A stretch of 64,000 bases of DNA from Haemaphysalis longicornis (lineage: Eukaryota; Arthropoda; Arachnida; Ixodida; Ixodidae). Location of the stretch: the NCBI GenBank assembly GCA_013339765.2, contig JABSTR010000961.1:99985-163984 (forward strand), in the 5' to 3' direction. Shown here piece after piece: positions 33,481 through 44,180 of this stretch (the first letter of the stretch is position 1; each line of letters starts with the position of its first letter). The position numbers and the translations under genes were made by a program. The notes beneath the pieces were generated by a model, which was not told where the DNA came from, made no database searches, and saw nothing but the letters and a program-made list of their open reading frames with translations.

Positions 33481-36222
33481 GTGTTGTGGGAAACATGGTG
33501 CGTGGATAGTCCAAGTCGCGTCTTCTGCAGCTGCAATATGCCAGGAATGTGTCATTTCCAGCAGTCGTTGTTAAGCAGTGCTGCTTATAAAGAGTGGATT
33601 TCTCCGGACACATTGAACTCGCATTGGGCCAAGTGCAAGGCATGTGGGAAAACATTTGTCGTGTCATCAGTGGGGGAGTCTGCCCTCAAAAGTCGCATGA
33701 AAAGCACAAAACACATGGAGAATATGAGAGCGACAAGAGCCCATAGTGCTGTGTGGAGCCACTTGACAGCAGGTGTTGATAAGCAATGCATCGAGCCAAC
33801 TCCATCAAGTTCAGCGTCGTCGGATGTGAGCAGCCTGTGCAAAGCTCACGAGAGTGTGACCGACGCGGAGGTACATGGTTCCCGAAAATGGTAGCAGCGC
33901 ACTATTCCTACAAATCGTCAGCACATACAGGAGACCTGTTCAAGAAAATGTTCCCAGGCATTTTCTTGCACTGAAAGGAAATCGGCATGCGTGGTGTGCC
34001 ATGGTCTGAGACCATTTTTTCTCTCATACCTACAACGCGAATCGGAGCAGTCTGATGGTTACGCCGTTCTTCTGTTCGATGAGTCTTTGAATGGCTACCT
34101 GCAAAGGAAACAGATGGACATTCATGTGCGGTACTGGAGCACAATGCCCGAGTGGGTAACCACGAGATTTTACATGTTGGTGTTCATAGGATATGCAACT
34201 GCCGAAGACCTTCAGGAGAAGCTTCTGGGTGGTCTGGAAGATTCACTGCTGACGTAAACCTAAAGTGTTTTAGAGCAATGCAGGAATACCTGCAGCAGAA
34301 CCATCAAGTTCAGTGTTTGGACCTGGGCACTTGCGGACTTCATACCGGACTTCATACGCGTACAGGACGGGTGTTGTTGCCAGCAAGTGGGGCCTAGAGA
34401 ATCTTCTTTCAAGCCTCAGTGCCATTTTTCATGATGCGCCTGCGTGAAGGGAAGACTTCTCTACTGTGACAGGCCAAGTGACATTTCCTCTCAATTTTGC
34501 TGCTCATTGCTGGGTAGAAAATGTTCCCATCATCGAACGTGCCGGTACACTGTGGGGCGACATGCGAAAGTACGTGGCATGTGCAAAAAAGAAAGAGGGG
34601 AACTTGCCGAAGTGTGCGTAGTTCACCCAGCGGAGTGACTTTTGCCAGGGCTGTTGGCCAAACTGAAGTTTGCTCTGGGCATTGCGATGATTCTAAAACC
34701 ATTCCTCACGGAATATCAACTGGTGTTCTTTTTGAAGAGATCTCGAGTGCCTCGTGAGGATGCTCTTGTGAGATTCGTGAAGTGCTGTCCGCAGGAATTG
34801 TTGGCATGCTCTAGGGGGACCTTGCCGTAATCAGTGGCCCTGTTGACTCTCTGGCCATCCGGACAAGCACCCCTGCTGCGGCAGCGGAGGAGGCAATAGT
34901 GCTCAGCACTGACATCGAAAACGGCCGCCCAAGGCTTTGCCCGGCGGGTACGTATCCTCCTTCGAAAGCCCCCGTCCTCCCTGGTAGGCATCGTCTGGAC
35001 TCTGGTTTGGGGGGGGCAATGAGGCAGCGCACAATGCAGCATGGGAGTTAACCATCCGTGCCAGTGCCAGCCTCGTCCCCTACCACGGTATAACTATGCA
35101 TTACCGCCTCTCTCGCCGCCCTCCTGGCCACCCTGAGCTAACCAGCCATCGTGAGCGCTTATGGCGACTCCTGCAGACAAACTCTTTGGCCTTGCCGAGC
35201 ACTTCTGCATTGCATTCGCCCCTCTGGGGGCCTGCCCTCCAGATCCCTTTCCCTCCATAGTAATGGCGAGCAGTGGGAGGGAGCGCTGGGCAGCTCGGAC
35301 CCAGAGGTCCAGATGCTTCTGGTCACCCGCGTTGACCGCGTCGCCGGCGGCCTCAAACCAACGGCCACACCGCTGCCGTGAACCCGGTTAGGGCGCAATA
35401 AAGTGATCTCTCTCTCTCTCTCAAGGGGGACCTCGTAGACCATGTGTCGTCAGACAGAGTTGATCCATCTAGTTAGGAACCTGTCATCGCATGATGCCAG
35501 ATGACTGCCTGGCAGGCTTGAGGAAAGTCTCAGACGCGCTTATTGCAGTTGGTCGATTGGGTGAGCATGAGCGCTATTCTGTCCTTCTCCAAGAGAAGAA
35601 ACACGACCTGCGGGAGTTTGACAAACACTCTCTTGTGCTAGACGAGTTCTGCCTTGAGCTGTTGAAGGGTGACTCGTCCTACATGCACTTGTGGAAGGTT
35701 ATCCGACTTCTCGTCTTGAGCCACGGGCAGGCAACTATTGAAAGAGGCTTCAGCGTCAACCGTCAGGTTTCTGTCGGAAACCATAAGGATATCTCGTATG
35801 TGTCACAGCAAATCGTTTGTGATGCTGTAAGCAAGGCTGGTGGCGTCCTGAACATTGGAATGACGAAGGAATTGCGGAAGTCTGTCACGCCGCACACAAC
35901 TGCTATCGGGCCCCTACTTGGAGAATACAAAAAAGCAAGTGATGGAGCAGACAAAGGCATCAAAGAGAAGCCACACTTGTGCCAGTCTCCCCCCTTTGTC
36001 CTTGTCGTTTCGGTGGCGCTACACGAAGTCATGGATTACCGCTACCCGAACTATAATAAGATACAGAGCATCAAGACAAGAAAGACGAGGCTGGATTCAA
36101 CTATATCTGATTCAACAGCCTGTGCCGACAACTATGCTCTGCGGGCAGAAGCCACAAGCTTTGATTGTGAAGTGCAACAGTTTAAGAAAAACTGGAGCTT
36201 GCAGAGATGGATGAGAGCCTGA
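33481..36222 (+). pseudogene. hAT-like transposase, broken by stops, frameshifts and an insertion
   Basis: The N-terminal part (33,481-33,894) has a zinc-finger-like block with SHWAKCKACGKTF and a later H-x4-H-like SRMKSTKHMENM, as in BED/TTF-type fingers. The middle part (33,991-34,256) reads YAVLLFDESLN and RKQMDIHVRYW then FIGYATAEDLQEKLL, blocks shared by a large family of arthropod transposon proteins. The C-terminal part (35,491-36,222) has LWKVIRLLVLSHGQATIERG followed by FSVNRQV, the hAT-family dimerisation motif. The middle and end lie in different frames and are separated by a nested retroposon. It cannot give an active transposase. Confidence 0.7.
34823..35423 (+). mobile_element. 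Retroposon with (TC)n tail, nested in the hAT-like gene
   Basis: AGGGGGACCT occurs on both sides (34,813-34,822 and 35,424-35,433). The insert begins tgccgtaatcag and ends caataaagtgatctctctct with the (TC)n running to the duplication. This is the layout of a target-primed insertion. At about 600 bp it is long for a SINE; it may be a 5'-truncated LINE 3' region. No conserved protein is seen in it. Confidence 0.75.
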
Positions 36223-36413
36223 AGTGGAAGCTTTGGGAACTTAAAATCTGCTTCCATGCTGTGAAAAGATGGTGTTGTTTCTCAAGTCCTTAAAAACCCT
36301 TGAATTTTTTTCTTGGTTGCTGTGTGATATCCTGCATTTGAAAGTGCTGTTTGCCAGCCTTAGCAGAGTGAAGTGGGTGGCCTGCTCAGGTTCTTCTTCT
36401 GGCTTCTGTGCAG

Positions 36414-36797
36414 GCGAACCGGGACTTTGTGTCCTCGCTGGGGCTGTCGCACGAGCAGAACCTGCACAAGATGCGGCTGCTGACGCTGCTGCAGCTGGCC
36501 GAGTCGCGGCGGGAGCTCCCCTTCGAGCTGCTGCAGCAGGAGCTGCAGCTGCAGGACGTGGAGGCGTTTGTGGTGGAGGCCCTGCGCACGCGCCTGCTGA
36601 CGGCCAAGCTGGACCAGCGGGGCCGCCGCCTGCTCGTGGGCACGGCCGCCCACCGCACCTTTGGCCGCCCCCACTGGCTGCAGCTGCAGAGCAGCCTGGC
36701 CCAGTGGCACGCCCGGCTGGCCAGCGTGCAGGCCGCCATGGAGCGCGTCGCCCACTACGACGCCCTGGCCGCCCCCCCCCCCCCCGCCTCCGCCTGA
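36414..36797 (+). CDS. EIF3M: eIF3m exon 3 (C-terminal PCI/winged-helix part)
   Basis: The exon opens ANRDFVSSLGLSHEQNLHKM in phase 0 directly after the acceptor. It goes on through KMRLLTLLQLAES and DVEAFVVEALRTRLL to AHRTFGRPHW, the PCI winged-helix region of eIF3m that contacts the other PCI/MPN subunits. The three exons total 391 codons once the missing base in exon 2 is allowed for, against 374 in human as I recall. The extra length is partly an Ala/Pro tail encoded by a run of 14 C (36,772-36,785) just before the TGA. This run is prone to length error, so the last few residues are uncertain. Confidence 0.93.
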   Translation, partial: ANRDFVSSLGLSHEQNLHKMRLLTLLQLAESRRELPFELLQQELQLQDVEAFVVEALRTRLLTAKLDQRGRRLLVGTAAHRTFGRPHWLQLQSSLAQWHARLASVQAAMERVAHYDALAAPPPPASA

Positions 36798-36890
36798 GGA
36801 GGAAGGCCTTTAATAAAGATCGCTCCAATAACGGTCGCACACGCTTGATTTAATAAAGATCGCTCCAATAATGGCCTTTCTAAGGTGCTT
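36798..36890 (+). terminator. EIF3M: EIF3M 3' UTR with duplicated polyadenylation signals
   Basis: AATAAA hexamers lie at 36,812-36,817 and 36,852-36,857. Both lie in a 22-bp block (taataaagatcgctccaata) repeated 40 bp apart, so the signal has been duplicated with its surroundings. The first site would give a 3' UTR of only some 35 nt. Confidence 0.7.
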
Positions 36891-37164
36891 GAGCATTCGC
36901 AGTTTTAGGCATCCCAGTTTTCCAAGTTGTTTCAATGTGATAGTGCCACTTTCGGTCTTGGGTTTAGGATGTTTGAATGAATTCACAGAGTTAAGGTAGT
37001 GCCAATTGTAACTAACTGAAACTTAGCAGCCATTTTTTATTGGTAAAGGTCATTTGGACAGTGGACTCATTTTCCACATGCATTGTTCGGGACATCTTGG
37101 TATTATTTACACTAGTATAAAGCACACAGTTGTAATAAGTTTTCTGTGACACACCACATCAAAT

Positions 37165-37890
37165 GCTTAGCTATAATCTACGATCCCGATTATTGAGGGC
37201 CGAAGCAGTGTCGTGAGTGAATTCAATGAGCTGAGTAGTTTTAGAAAAACCAGAGCGGAAACCATGCTGATGGCGTGACAACACATCATTATCACTGAAG
37301 TACTGGGGAATATGTGAATTTTCTGCTCTAAAAGTTTGCCACGGGTACACGTTGAGGAAATAGGCCTGTAGTTGGAAGTTAGTTTGGCGATTTTCCATAT
37401 GGCCGGCACAGTACATGCAACAGCTGCCCCATTTCGATACACATTCACATTATTGGGCTCAATTATGGTTCAATAACGAGCCTCCCCTTCTCCATAATGC
37501 TTCAAAAATCTGTTCCGCATGCCATCCGTCCTGGCACCTTTGGTGGTGTCGGTACTCGAGAGAAGGTCATGAACGCCATTGTAACTAATTTCAGTTCCTG
37601 GAAATCCTGGCTGATACTAATGCCATTGTCATCTCCAAATATAGGGGAAGAATCGGAGCAGGAAAGTGATTGGCAAGGAGTAGTAGGATTGATGCTTTTT
37701 CATAACTTAGTGGGAATATTTTTCATGAAAGAACTTAATGTGGTGTTAAAGTAAAACTTTCTTGCATCACTCATTTTAGCTTTAGTTCGGATTTCAGGAA
37801 GTTAAGGGGGGACACTGCTCTTAAAACAGCTTCCTTTAATTTTTAAGTGAATTCTTTGAAACTTGTCATTCTTGCTGCTTTTTTCCCCAC
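37165..37890 (-). pseudogene. LINE reverse-transcriptase remnant
   Basis: On the minus strand the chain carries degenerate RT blocks in shifting frames. A GVHDLLSSTDTTKGARTDG stretch (about 37,575 down to 37,520) corresponds to the usual K-x-x-GPDG region. Then come NYRPISSTCTRGKLLEQ (about 37,390) and LSRHQHGFRSGFSKTTQLIE followed by HD-x-A-x-ALNNR (about 37,290-37,190), which are RT palm motifs of CR1/Jockey-type LINEs. The catalytic xxDD box is missing. Both ends are unclear. Confidence 0.7.
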
Positions 37891-37971
37891 TGGTTTCAAA
37901 TATGCCATTATTTTTTGAGTAATTCAATTAGTTACTTAAGATAATTAGTCAATTTTGAAGGAAGAATACAC

Positions 37972-38032
37972 AAAAATTACGCCCACCTCCCCTCGCGGGA
38001 ACCCTGGTGTGATGCGACGCTGAGGGGGGTTC
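37972..38032 (+). repeat. 61-bp direct repeat, copy 1
   Basis: The block caaaaattacgcccacct to gaggggggttc recurs at 38,428-38,489 with about four differences. Between the copies is a GC-rich segment (38,040-38,340) with sequence like that at 45,225-45,300 (gtcgac, then gccgg-agagcggcac). The pair may be the ends of a short element or a local duplication. Confidence 0.75.
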
Positions 38033-38427
38033 AAGCGCAAGCGGAGAGCAACCGTCGACCGAAAGGCCGCCGGAGAGCGGCACACCGGTTATATGCGCAG
38101 CGCGCCCGAAGGAGAGGAGACCGCGGAAGCGAGAGTACTGCACACGCGCCGGCGCCAGTGCGTCTGCCGCGACTATGACGCAACACAATCCACTTTAATC
38201 CAAGCCAATCCAATGCACCTTGCGAGAGAGTGTTCGCTATCGGAGAGGAGAGGGGGTAAGCGGCGGAGAGCGCAGCTGGCGCGGTGAGGAGAATGAGGGA
38301 GCGGTGGACGCCGACAACGCCGGATGGATGCAGGGACAAGGCGAGTGAATGAGATGCGTTCGCATCTAAAACACTGCTAGTCAGAACTGTAATCTTACTT
38401 TCCAGCACTATAAACCCTTGTGAGTGC

Positions 38428-38489
38428 AAAAAATTACGCCCACCTCTCCTCGCGGGAACCCTGGTGTGATGCGACGCTGAAGGGGGTTC
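38428..38489 (+). repeat. 61-bp direct repeat, copy 2
   Basis: This is the partner of 37,972-38,032, about 456 bp downstream, in the same orientation (gcaaaaaattacgcccacct onward to gaagggggttc). Confidence 0.75.
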
Positions 38490-39778
38490 CATTGTGCGTT
38501 TCCGTTGGGTCGATTACTTGAATTGCGTGAGCAATCGTCGGGTAATGCGAGAGCACGGCCGCTGGATAGAAGGCGCACTGACGTGCGGCCTGCCGCGTGC
38601 CTCCAAAGCGGCGTGAGTGCGCCTAGAGCCAAATACTGCCACCGTTCCGGGACTGGTTGCGGCGAGCGCGGCCCGCGGGACGCCGGCTTTCGGGCCGCTT
38701 ATTTCGAAGTGTGGGCTTATCATCGGCGTTCCACGCTCCACTTAAGGCATCTACCACCACTAATTTTAACGCCTGTTAAAAGACAAACACGATTAGCGGC
38801 TGCCGAGCTTCATTTGGTCAAGATGGAAGTTAAATTCCGTTCGCAGCAGCAGCATTACGCGTTGATAGTGTGCCTTCTGTCTCGCATTGCTGTGTCGTTG
38901 TGTCTTACATCGACCGGCATGCTCTTTGTGACCTCACGCCCGGCAGAGATTTACGTTTTGTCTGCAAGCTGCGACTGCAGGAATATATTAAAATTCCGGA
39001 CAAAGAGGAACAATGTTTTTGTGACGGCGCTTGTTATTTATGAGTACCAACACTTCTCAATGTTTAAGACATAACCATATTTTATGTAGGTTTTTCCTTG
39101 TGCACTAAATAAAACACCACAATTCGTATTAATCTCACGGCACATATTACTTGATTACACGTTGTTTAGTTATGAAGTAATACTACTATCACAGCTATGT
39201 CGGCCCTTTTTTATTTTGAGAATATATATATACAGTTGAATGAAAAGCGATTCCAGTTTCTACCTGATAGTATTACTTGTTCCCTGTAACCTCGAAAAAA
39301 ATTAAGCAGAGCACATGGGATGTCCGGGTCCACAAAAAACTTAAAAAAAAATATTTGGCCAGCTCGGCAAGCTAAATTTTTTTCCCGGACACAAAAGAAA
39401 AAAGCGAAATTGTACAGAAATTCCATCAATTGCCGAATAATGCGTAAGCATTCAAACCGTTTTTCAATTTCACATGTTCTTCTTTTCTTTGCTATTTTAA
39501 ACCAACAATCACCTTGAATATCATAATTATTAATTGTTTTAACTGCGTGAATTACGCATTTTTTGTGCAGATACAAGGTATTACACTTCTTGCATTAAGT
39601 AGAGGTGTACTCAAAAAAGAAAGCTGACGTAATAATAACGTATGTGAAAATTTTCCTACGGTATACGAAAATTGATTAGAATTGCAGCGCAGTATGTTCA
39701 CAGAGCAAAACTATCACAACGTCTTTAGAGCGCGCTAATTTGAGCACATACTTGTGCTGCTCCAGGAGCCCGACCGCT
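38490..39778. other. Non-coding interval, no recognisable gene
   Basis: The left part (38,500-38,760) is GC-rich and looks like a dispersed repeat (gttccgggactggttgcggc). The right part is AT-rich with a short (TA)n near 39,225. No open frame shows a domain. Confidence 0.4.
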
Positions 39779-40022
39779 AGTTTCAGGGATAGCGTTGCGC
39801 TGCTGAGCACGAGGTCGCGGGTTCGATTCCCGGCCGCGGCGGCCGCTTTTCTAATGGAGGCGAAAAGCAAAAACGCCCGTGTGTACGAGAATTCGGCGCA
39901 CGTTAAAGATCCCCAGGTGGTCAAAATTAATCCGGAGCCCTCCACTACGGCGCGCCTCATCGCCTGCGTTGCGTCGGGAGCGTTAAACTCCACAATCAAT
40001 CAATCAATCAGTTTTAGGGATA
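39779..40022 (+). mobile_element. tRNA-derived SINE with 13-bp target duplication (tick Ruka-like)
   Basis: AGTTTCAGGGATA (39,779-39,791) and AGTTTTAGGGATA (40,010-40,022) flank the body. The head has an A-box-like agcgttgcgctgctgagc and the B box GGTTCGATTCC (39,820-39,830). The body includes acgttaaagatccccaggtg and ggagccctccactacggcg, words I recall as extremely frequent in ixodid tick genomes. It ends in (TCAA)n. The family name is from memory. Confidence 0.85.
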
Positions 40023-42760
40023 AATGCATATGGGTTTGAATCGGCGATGAAATAACGGAGGAAATGTACCTAGCGCTAGTTCTCATCGCAAAGTTTGAAA
40101 AATGCTTAGCAGCTAGGAGAGTGGACCGTACGCACGTCTCTTCAACACAGCGCGGCGCATTTATTTTTCTTTCTATACAACCTCTGCCATAAAGTTTTCA
40201 GTAGCGTGTTTAATGGCATTGTCGTGCCTGCGAAAATGAAACAACCCAAATCTCTATGCGCGGCAAGACATGATCGAGCCAGTATAAGAGTATCAAAAGA
40301 CACGCATAGCAAAATGTCTAGTCTTTTCAAATCCTTTTTCAACCATCCTATCGCGTGTCCTAGTTTTATGAGGTGCGCATTCCGCCCAAACAACATTTTT
40401 TTTTTTCAAAGTGTCTTTAAGGCAATCTTCAATCCATCGCCGGCAAATATTCATCGCTCCCCCGTGTGTCGACACCGCGTTTCCCGAGAAAAGGTGACAT
40501 TTTTGAAATTTCGGACGAATACATTCCCACCATATACCTGCCGCTTGAACTGTAACTAATCAACTTGCGGCTTTAAACTGTGCAACGCGGTTTACATGCT
40601 GTGTGTGAGACGTTTTCAGACAAAGCTAACCCGTGGTTATTATCTTTTTGTTGAATATTATCTTTTTTTTAATAATGTTGTCGAATGTGGGGCATCTTTT
40701 TAGATTTGTTAGATTGAAAATGTATTGCCTATATCTTATTCAAGAATTATTTTAACTTCTGGCTGCTTCAGTCAGTTGGATCGAGTGACAGACTAGTCAG
40801 ACATACATACATACGGACAGACAGTTTTCGCGGTTGAGTAGCCCAGGAATGACAACGTCTTTTAAAACCCGTGCGCTGGCTGTCTCTCAGTCGGCGCAAG
40901 CGCTCGCCTACGGGGACCACCCCGCTCCGTCCCGAAACCAGTCCCCGAACGCTAGCGCCACGAGGGAGTCAAGCGGCGGCAAACGTAAACACCTCCACTC
41001 ACGCACGGCCGGACTGGAGCAGCGGCGAGCGCGCACTTTCATACGGCCTGCGCACCCAAGAAGGAACCAATACAGCAGATTCTTTACAGTGGGGGCGCTT
41101 CGAACCAACCCTCTGCCCTTCCAACCCGCCTTTCTGTTAGTCGACGCATCGCCTCTGGCCGAGCAGCTGTGTGTTTTTGACAGTGCGCTTCGCTGCCGGC
41201 GGGCCGCTCAGCCCGACCGGAGCGTGAATAGCGGAATCACGTTTAGCTAAGCGATAACCCTATCTCCCTCGACGGGAAATCATTCGCGTCACTGGTCGTG
41301 CCCTGTGGGTGTGCAAACCAAGACATCATCCGAAAGGAAAAATAAAAAATAAGAAATGATATTTCAGTCACGGAAAGTGCCGTGTTTATTTGCCTGTCTC
41401 ACCATTTTCATATAATACAGTCGCTGATAAGATATAAAGGCCTAGCACATTTTTCTTCATGTGCCCCGAGTTAAAATGTTTCTTTCAATTTTTTGATTAG
41501 CCGCTTGCGAGTGATAATGTTAGGCTGTTTGACCCTATTAGACCGAAAATTCAGAAGGGGGGAGGAGTCGCGTCGCCTATTTTAATGACGCACATGTAAA
41601 TTTACACGGACAGGTATCGCGTGTAGCCACGGCAGGGCTAGAGCAGTGGCAAGTGCGCGCGCGCCGCTCTACCTACCCCGCGCGTGCTGTAGGTCAACCG
41701 GCGAGGGTTGGTCCGCAGCGACACGAACTAGCGGCGGTCAAAGGTGGGAACTATACCCGAAGGGCAGGCCGTATGAAAGTGCGCGCCCGCCGCTCCTCCA
41801 GCCCGGCCGTGACTCACGCACGGCCTCCGCGATCGGCTGCCGGCGGCGCGCCGTTGCTCCGGCCGTCCCAATCGCCCGGAGAGAGCGTAAGTTGAAAAGG
41901 GGGCGTGGCCGCGTCTTTCGCCGCACCGCGGCGCGCGGAGCCGATGGTTGAAACGAAAGCCGTGTGTGCTGCAGCGCTCCTCGAAATGGCGTTTCGTCAA
42001 CTTTCGCTCTTGGTATCGCAATAAAAAGAAAGCATACCTGACGTCATGGATGCAAAGCGGCTCATAGAACCTGATAATGCCTTCATTTTAGCTAGGATTG
42101 CAGCTATACGACTTTTTTAATATGTGCCGCATGACGCCCTCGACACACGGAACATATTCGCTGCTACCAATGGAAAATTTCTGGCGCGTAAATAACGTTC
42201 AGTTCGCTTTATAACTTACTAATCGCTTTATAACGTATAACGTACTTTATACAATCTGCATGGCCAATGCAGTTCAGTAGAGCGTGGGGCGCGATCGCAC
42301 GTACCCACGACGGATGGCTGTGCTCTTATGTAGCCTTCGAATTAATTCCTGCTGGGTGGAAGCACCCGCCCTATTTTTAGGATTAACACGTTTAAGGAGT
42401 GTTACGCTGAGCGATAGCATCAAGGGAATGCGGCAATCTGTTTTAGACGTGCGCGTTAAGGAAGTTACGGTTTCAATTTCGAAGTCGCAACAAATTAAAA
42501 AAAAAAACTTGAAGGCAGATGCACCCGGTTTTCATTGCATTCTTAACGTATTTCGGTGGCCACAGGCAAGCGCAATTTCGCCTCTTTTGGATTCAATATC
42601 GAATACAATTAAATTTCGAATTACTGATTTCCAAGCACATCCATGTGGTAAGCAGATGACAGCTTTCATGTTTGCTTTGAACAAACTAAAAGTTAGAAAC
42701 CAAATGTGTACTGAATGCTTGTCCAAGAACTGTCTAGTTGGTTGAACGTCTATTTACGAA
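40023..42760. other. Non-coding interval with GC-rich inverted repeats
   Basis: No gene is recognisable. A 54-bp block (40,997-41,050; gactggagcagcggcgagcg) has an inverted copy at 41,765-41,818, and shorter matches lie near 29,850 and 45,110. A short (ACAT)n/(ACAG)n patch lies at 40,800-40,825. A 153-codon plus-strand frame at 42,284-42,745 has no domain. Confidence 0.45.
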
Positions 42761-42980
42761 CTACACTGCACTTGTGTTCACAAATGTACGCTTTCAAGGC
42801 AATCTGCATGTCTTGACAAACAGAACAGTTCGCACATGAAGCACTTTGTGATGCAGGGGCTTGGGAACCAGTCTTTTTCCGGTATACACCCTTGTCCGTG
42901 ACAGTTGCATCAACACTGGCAAGCAGTGGTATTACAAACTTAGCCATATGGACAGAGTGGTTGTAGCGTATGTTCATCAT
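42750..42980 (-). other. Small open frame with clustered cysteines, unknown
   Basis: A 76-codon minus-strand frame contains KFVIPLLASVDATVTDKGVY and then a C-x2-C-x2-C...C-x3-C arrangement (SCANCSVC and CEHKC). It lies just upstream, on the minus strand, of a frame at 42,532-42,726 that also carries scattered Cys/His. It may be a decayed exon of a transposon or gene, but I recognise no family and there is no supporting splice pair. Confidence 0.2.
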
Positions 42981-43082
42981 TCCTTGCTGGGCACGTGAAC
43001 AGAGGGCAACGTTTTATATGAGGCAAAATCAGTGTTTTGTACGCACAAGCAGCACGCGCTTTATCAGCATTTAGGATATATA

Positions 43083-44180
43083 GAAGAAGAAGAAGAAGAA
43101 GAAGAAGAAAAACTTTATTTTTGCAAGGATCCCCCAGTCCGGAGCTCCCGGGATAGCCGACAGGGCCTTCTCTGCGCGTTCAATGAGTGTTCTTTGCACT
43201 TCTGCGCTAGAGTCGGCCAGCCTTCTTTCCCATGAAGTGGGGGTAGGATTGGGTATGGGGGAAAGGTTAGGGTTCTGTGTGCATGTCCAGAGAGTGTGAT
43301 AGATGCTAGGGTAGTCCCCGCAGTTAGGACACTTGGGGGTACCCGGTAATCGTTGAAATCGGTGTGTTAGGTGTACAGTAGGTAGCGTGTTTGTCTGAAT
43401 TTGCCTTAGTACAGCTGATTCCCGACGAGTGAGTGTTTTGTGTGGTGTTGGGTACTTTTGTCTGTTTTGACGGGCTGTCCGTAGCAGATCCCTGGTGTCA
43501 ACTGGTTCTTGAGGTCCTAGTTGCGCCCTACGTTCACTTGAATGTGGAAGTGCATGCTCAGGCGCCCGGTGGTTTAACGCTCGGGCAAGTGCGTGTGCGC
43601 TCTCATTTCCTGGCATGCCCTCGTGCCACATCCTGCGCTTCTTTGGAGATACGGGCAATCCTGAGCTTGAGTCTTTTATTATGTTTTTGTTTTTTCCACC
43701 TCTTAACAAGTTCATGCCGCGCTTCCCATATATGTAGAAGATGGGCGTCTACATCGGGGTACTGTTCGTTGGCTTGGACTTCTGTGGAAGTTTTGTCCAT
43801 TCGCACTTGCAGTTGCCCTACCCACTGATCGAGATCCTGAAGGGGTGTTTCTTGATCCTCGCTGTGCCGAAATTTGTGCCAATTTGTGAGACGGATGGAC
43901 TTTCTCTCTTTCTTGAGTCCTCGAATACTTAAGTGGGTCCCTATAATGAAGTGATCACTCGTTAGTGTTTCCCGTGTGTTCGTCCAGCTACACTTGTAGG
44001 CTCCCTTGTACAGCGTCAAGTCTGGGTTGGTATCTCGTTCGACTGAGTTGCCTTCCCTGGTGAATTCGTTGGCGTTGTTGAGGATCGTATACCCGGAGTT
44101 GCAGATCAGCGTTTCCAGTTTCCTTCCCTTGGCGGTAGTTTTCTTGTACCGTCAATATCCTAGACTTGTCCGTATAAAAA
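43083..44180 (-). mobile_element. I-type LINE copy with internal deletion, minus strand
   Basis: On the minus strand a 5'-truncated ORF2 starts in the endonuclease (LICNSGYTILNNANEF-like, about 44,110), passes TSDHFIIGTHLSIRG (the SDH motif, about 43,950) and reaches RIARISKEAQ. It then joins directly to the end of RNase H (GMPGNESAHALARA, about 43,600). The whole reverse transcriptase is missing. The C-terminus keeps the knuckle C-x2-C-x7-H-x4-C (CPNCGDYPSIYHTLWTC, about 43,325) and PNPTPTSWE. The 3' tail is (TTC)n, seen as (GAA)n at 43,083-43,110. Confidence 0.8.

Larger units (their letters stand above)
33279..36333 (+). mobile_element. Decayed hAT-like DNA transposon carrying transposase
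   Basis: The left end CAGGGTTCGTAGCGGTCC with following ccttgaaaaccctggaattt matches the element at 29,469. The right end is degenerate: cttaaaaacccttgaattttt at 36,286-36,307 and a weak ...cctg tip near 36,333. Between them lies a broken transposase gene, and a 600-bp retroposon is nested at 34,823-35,423. No target duplication can be read because of the decayed right tip. Confidence 0.6.
26224..36413 (+). other. EIF3M: EIF3M intron 2 (GT-AG, 10,190 bp)
   Basis: The intron runs from GTGAGG to a CTTCTGTGCAG acceptor. It contains an inverted 145-bp repeat pair (27,055 and 31,088), a TIR element with a nested TIR element at 29,469-30,931, and a decayed hAT-like gene with a nested retroposon at 33,279-36,333. 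Positions 27,200-29,460 and 31,231-33,278 show no recognisable gene. A 246-codon minus-strand frame at 31,514-32,254 has no domain and is probably chance. Two diverged copies of a gcaggtttac(g/c)cgaaac block lie at about 32,198 and 32,600. Confidence 0.85.
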
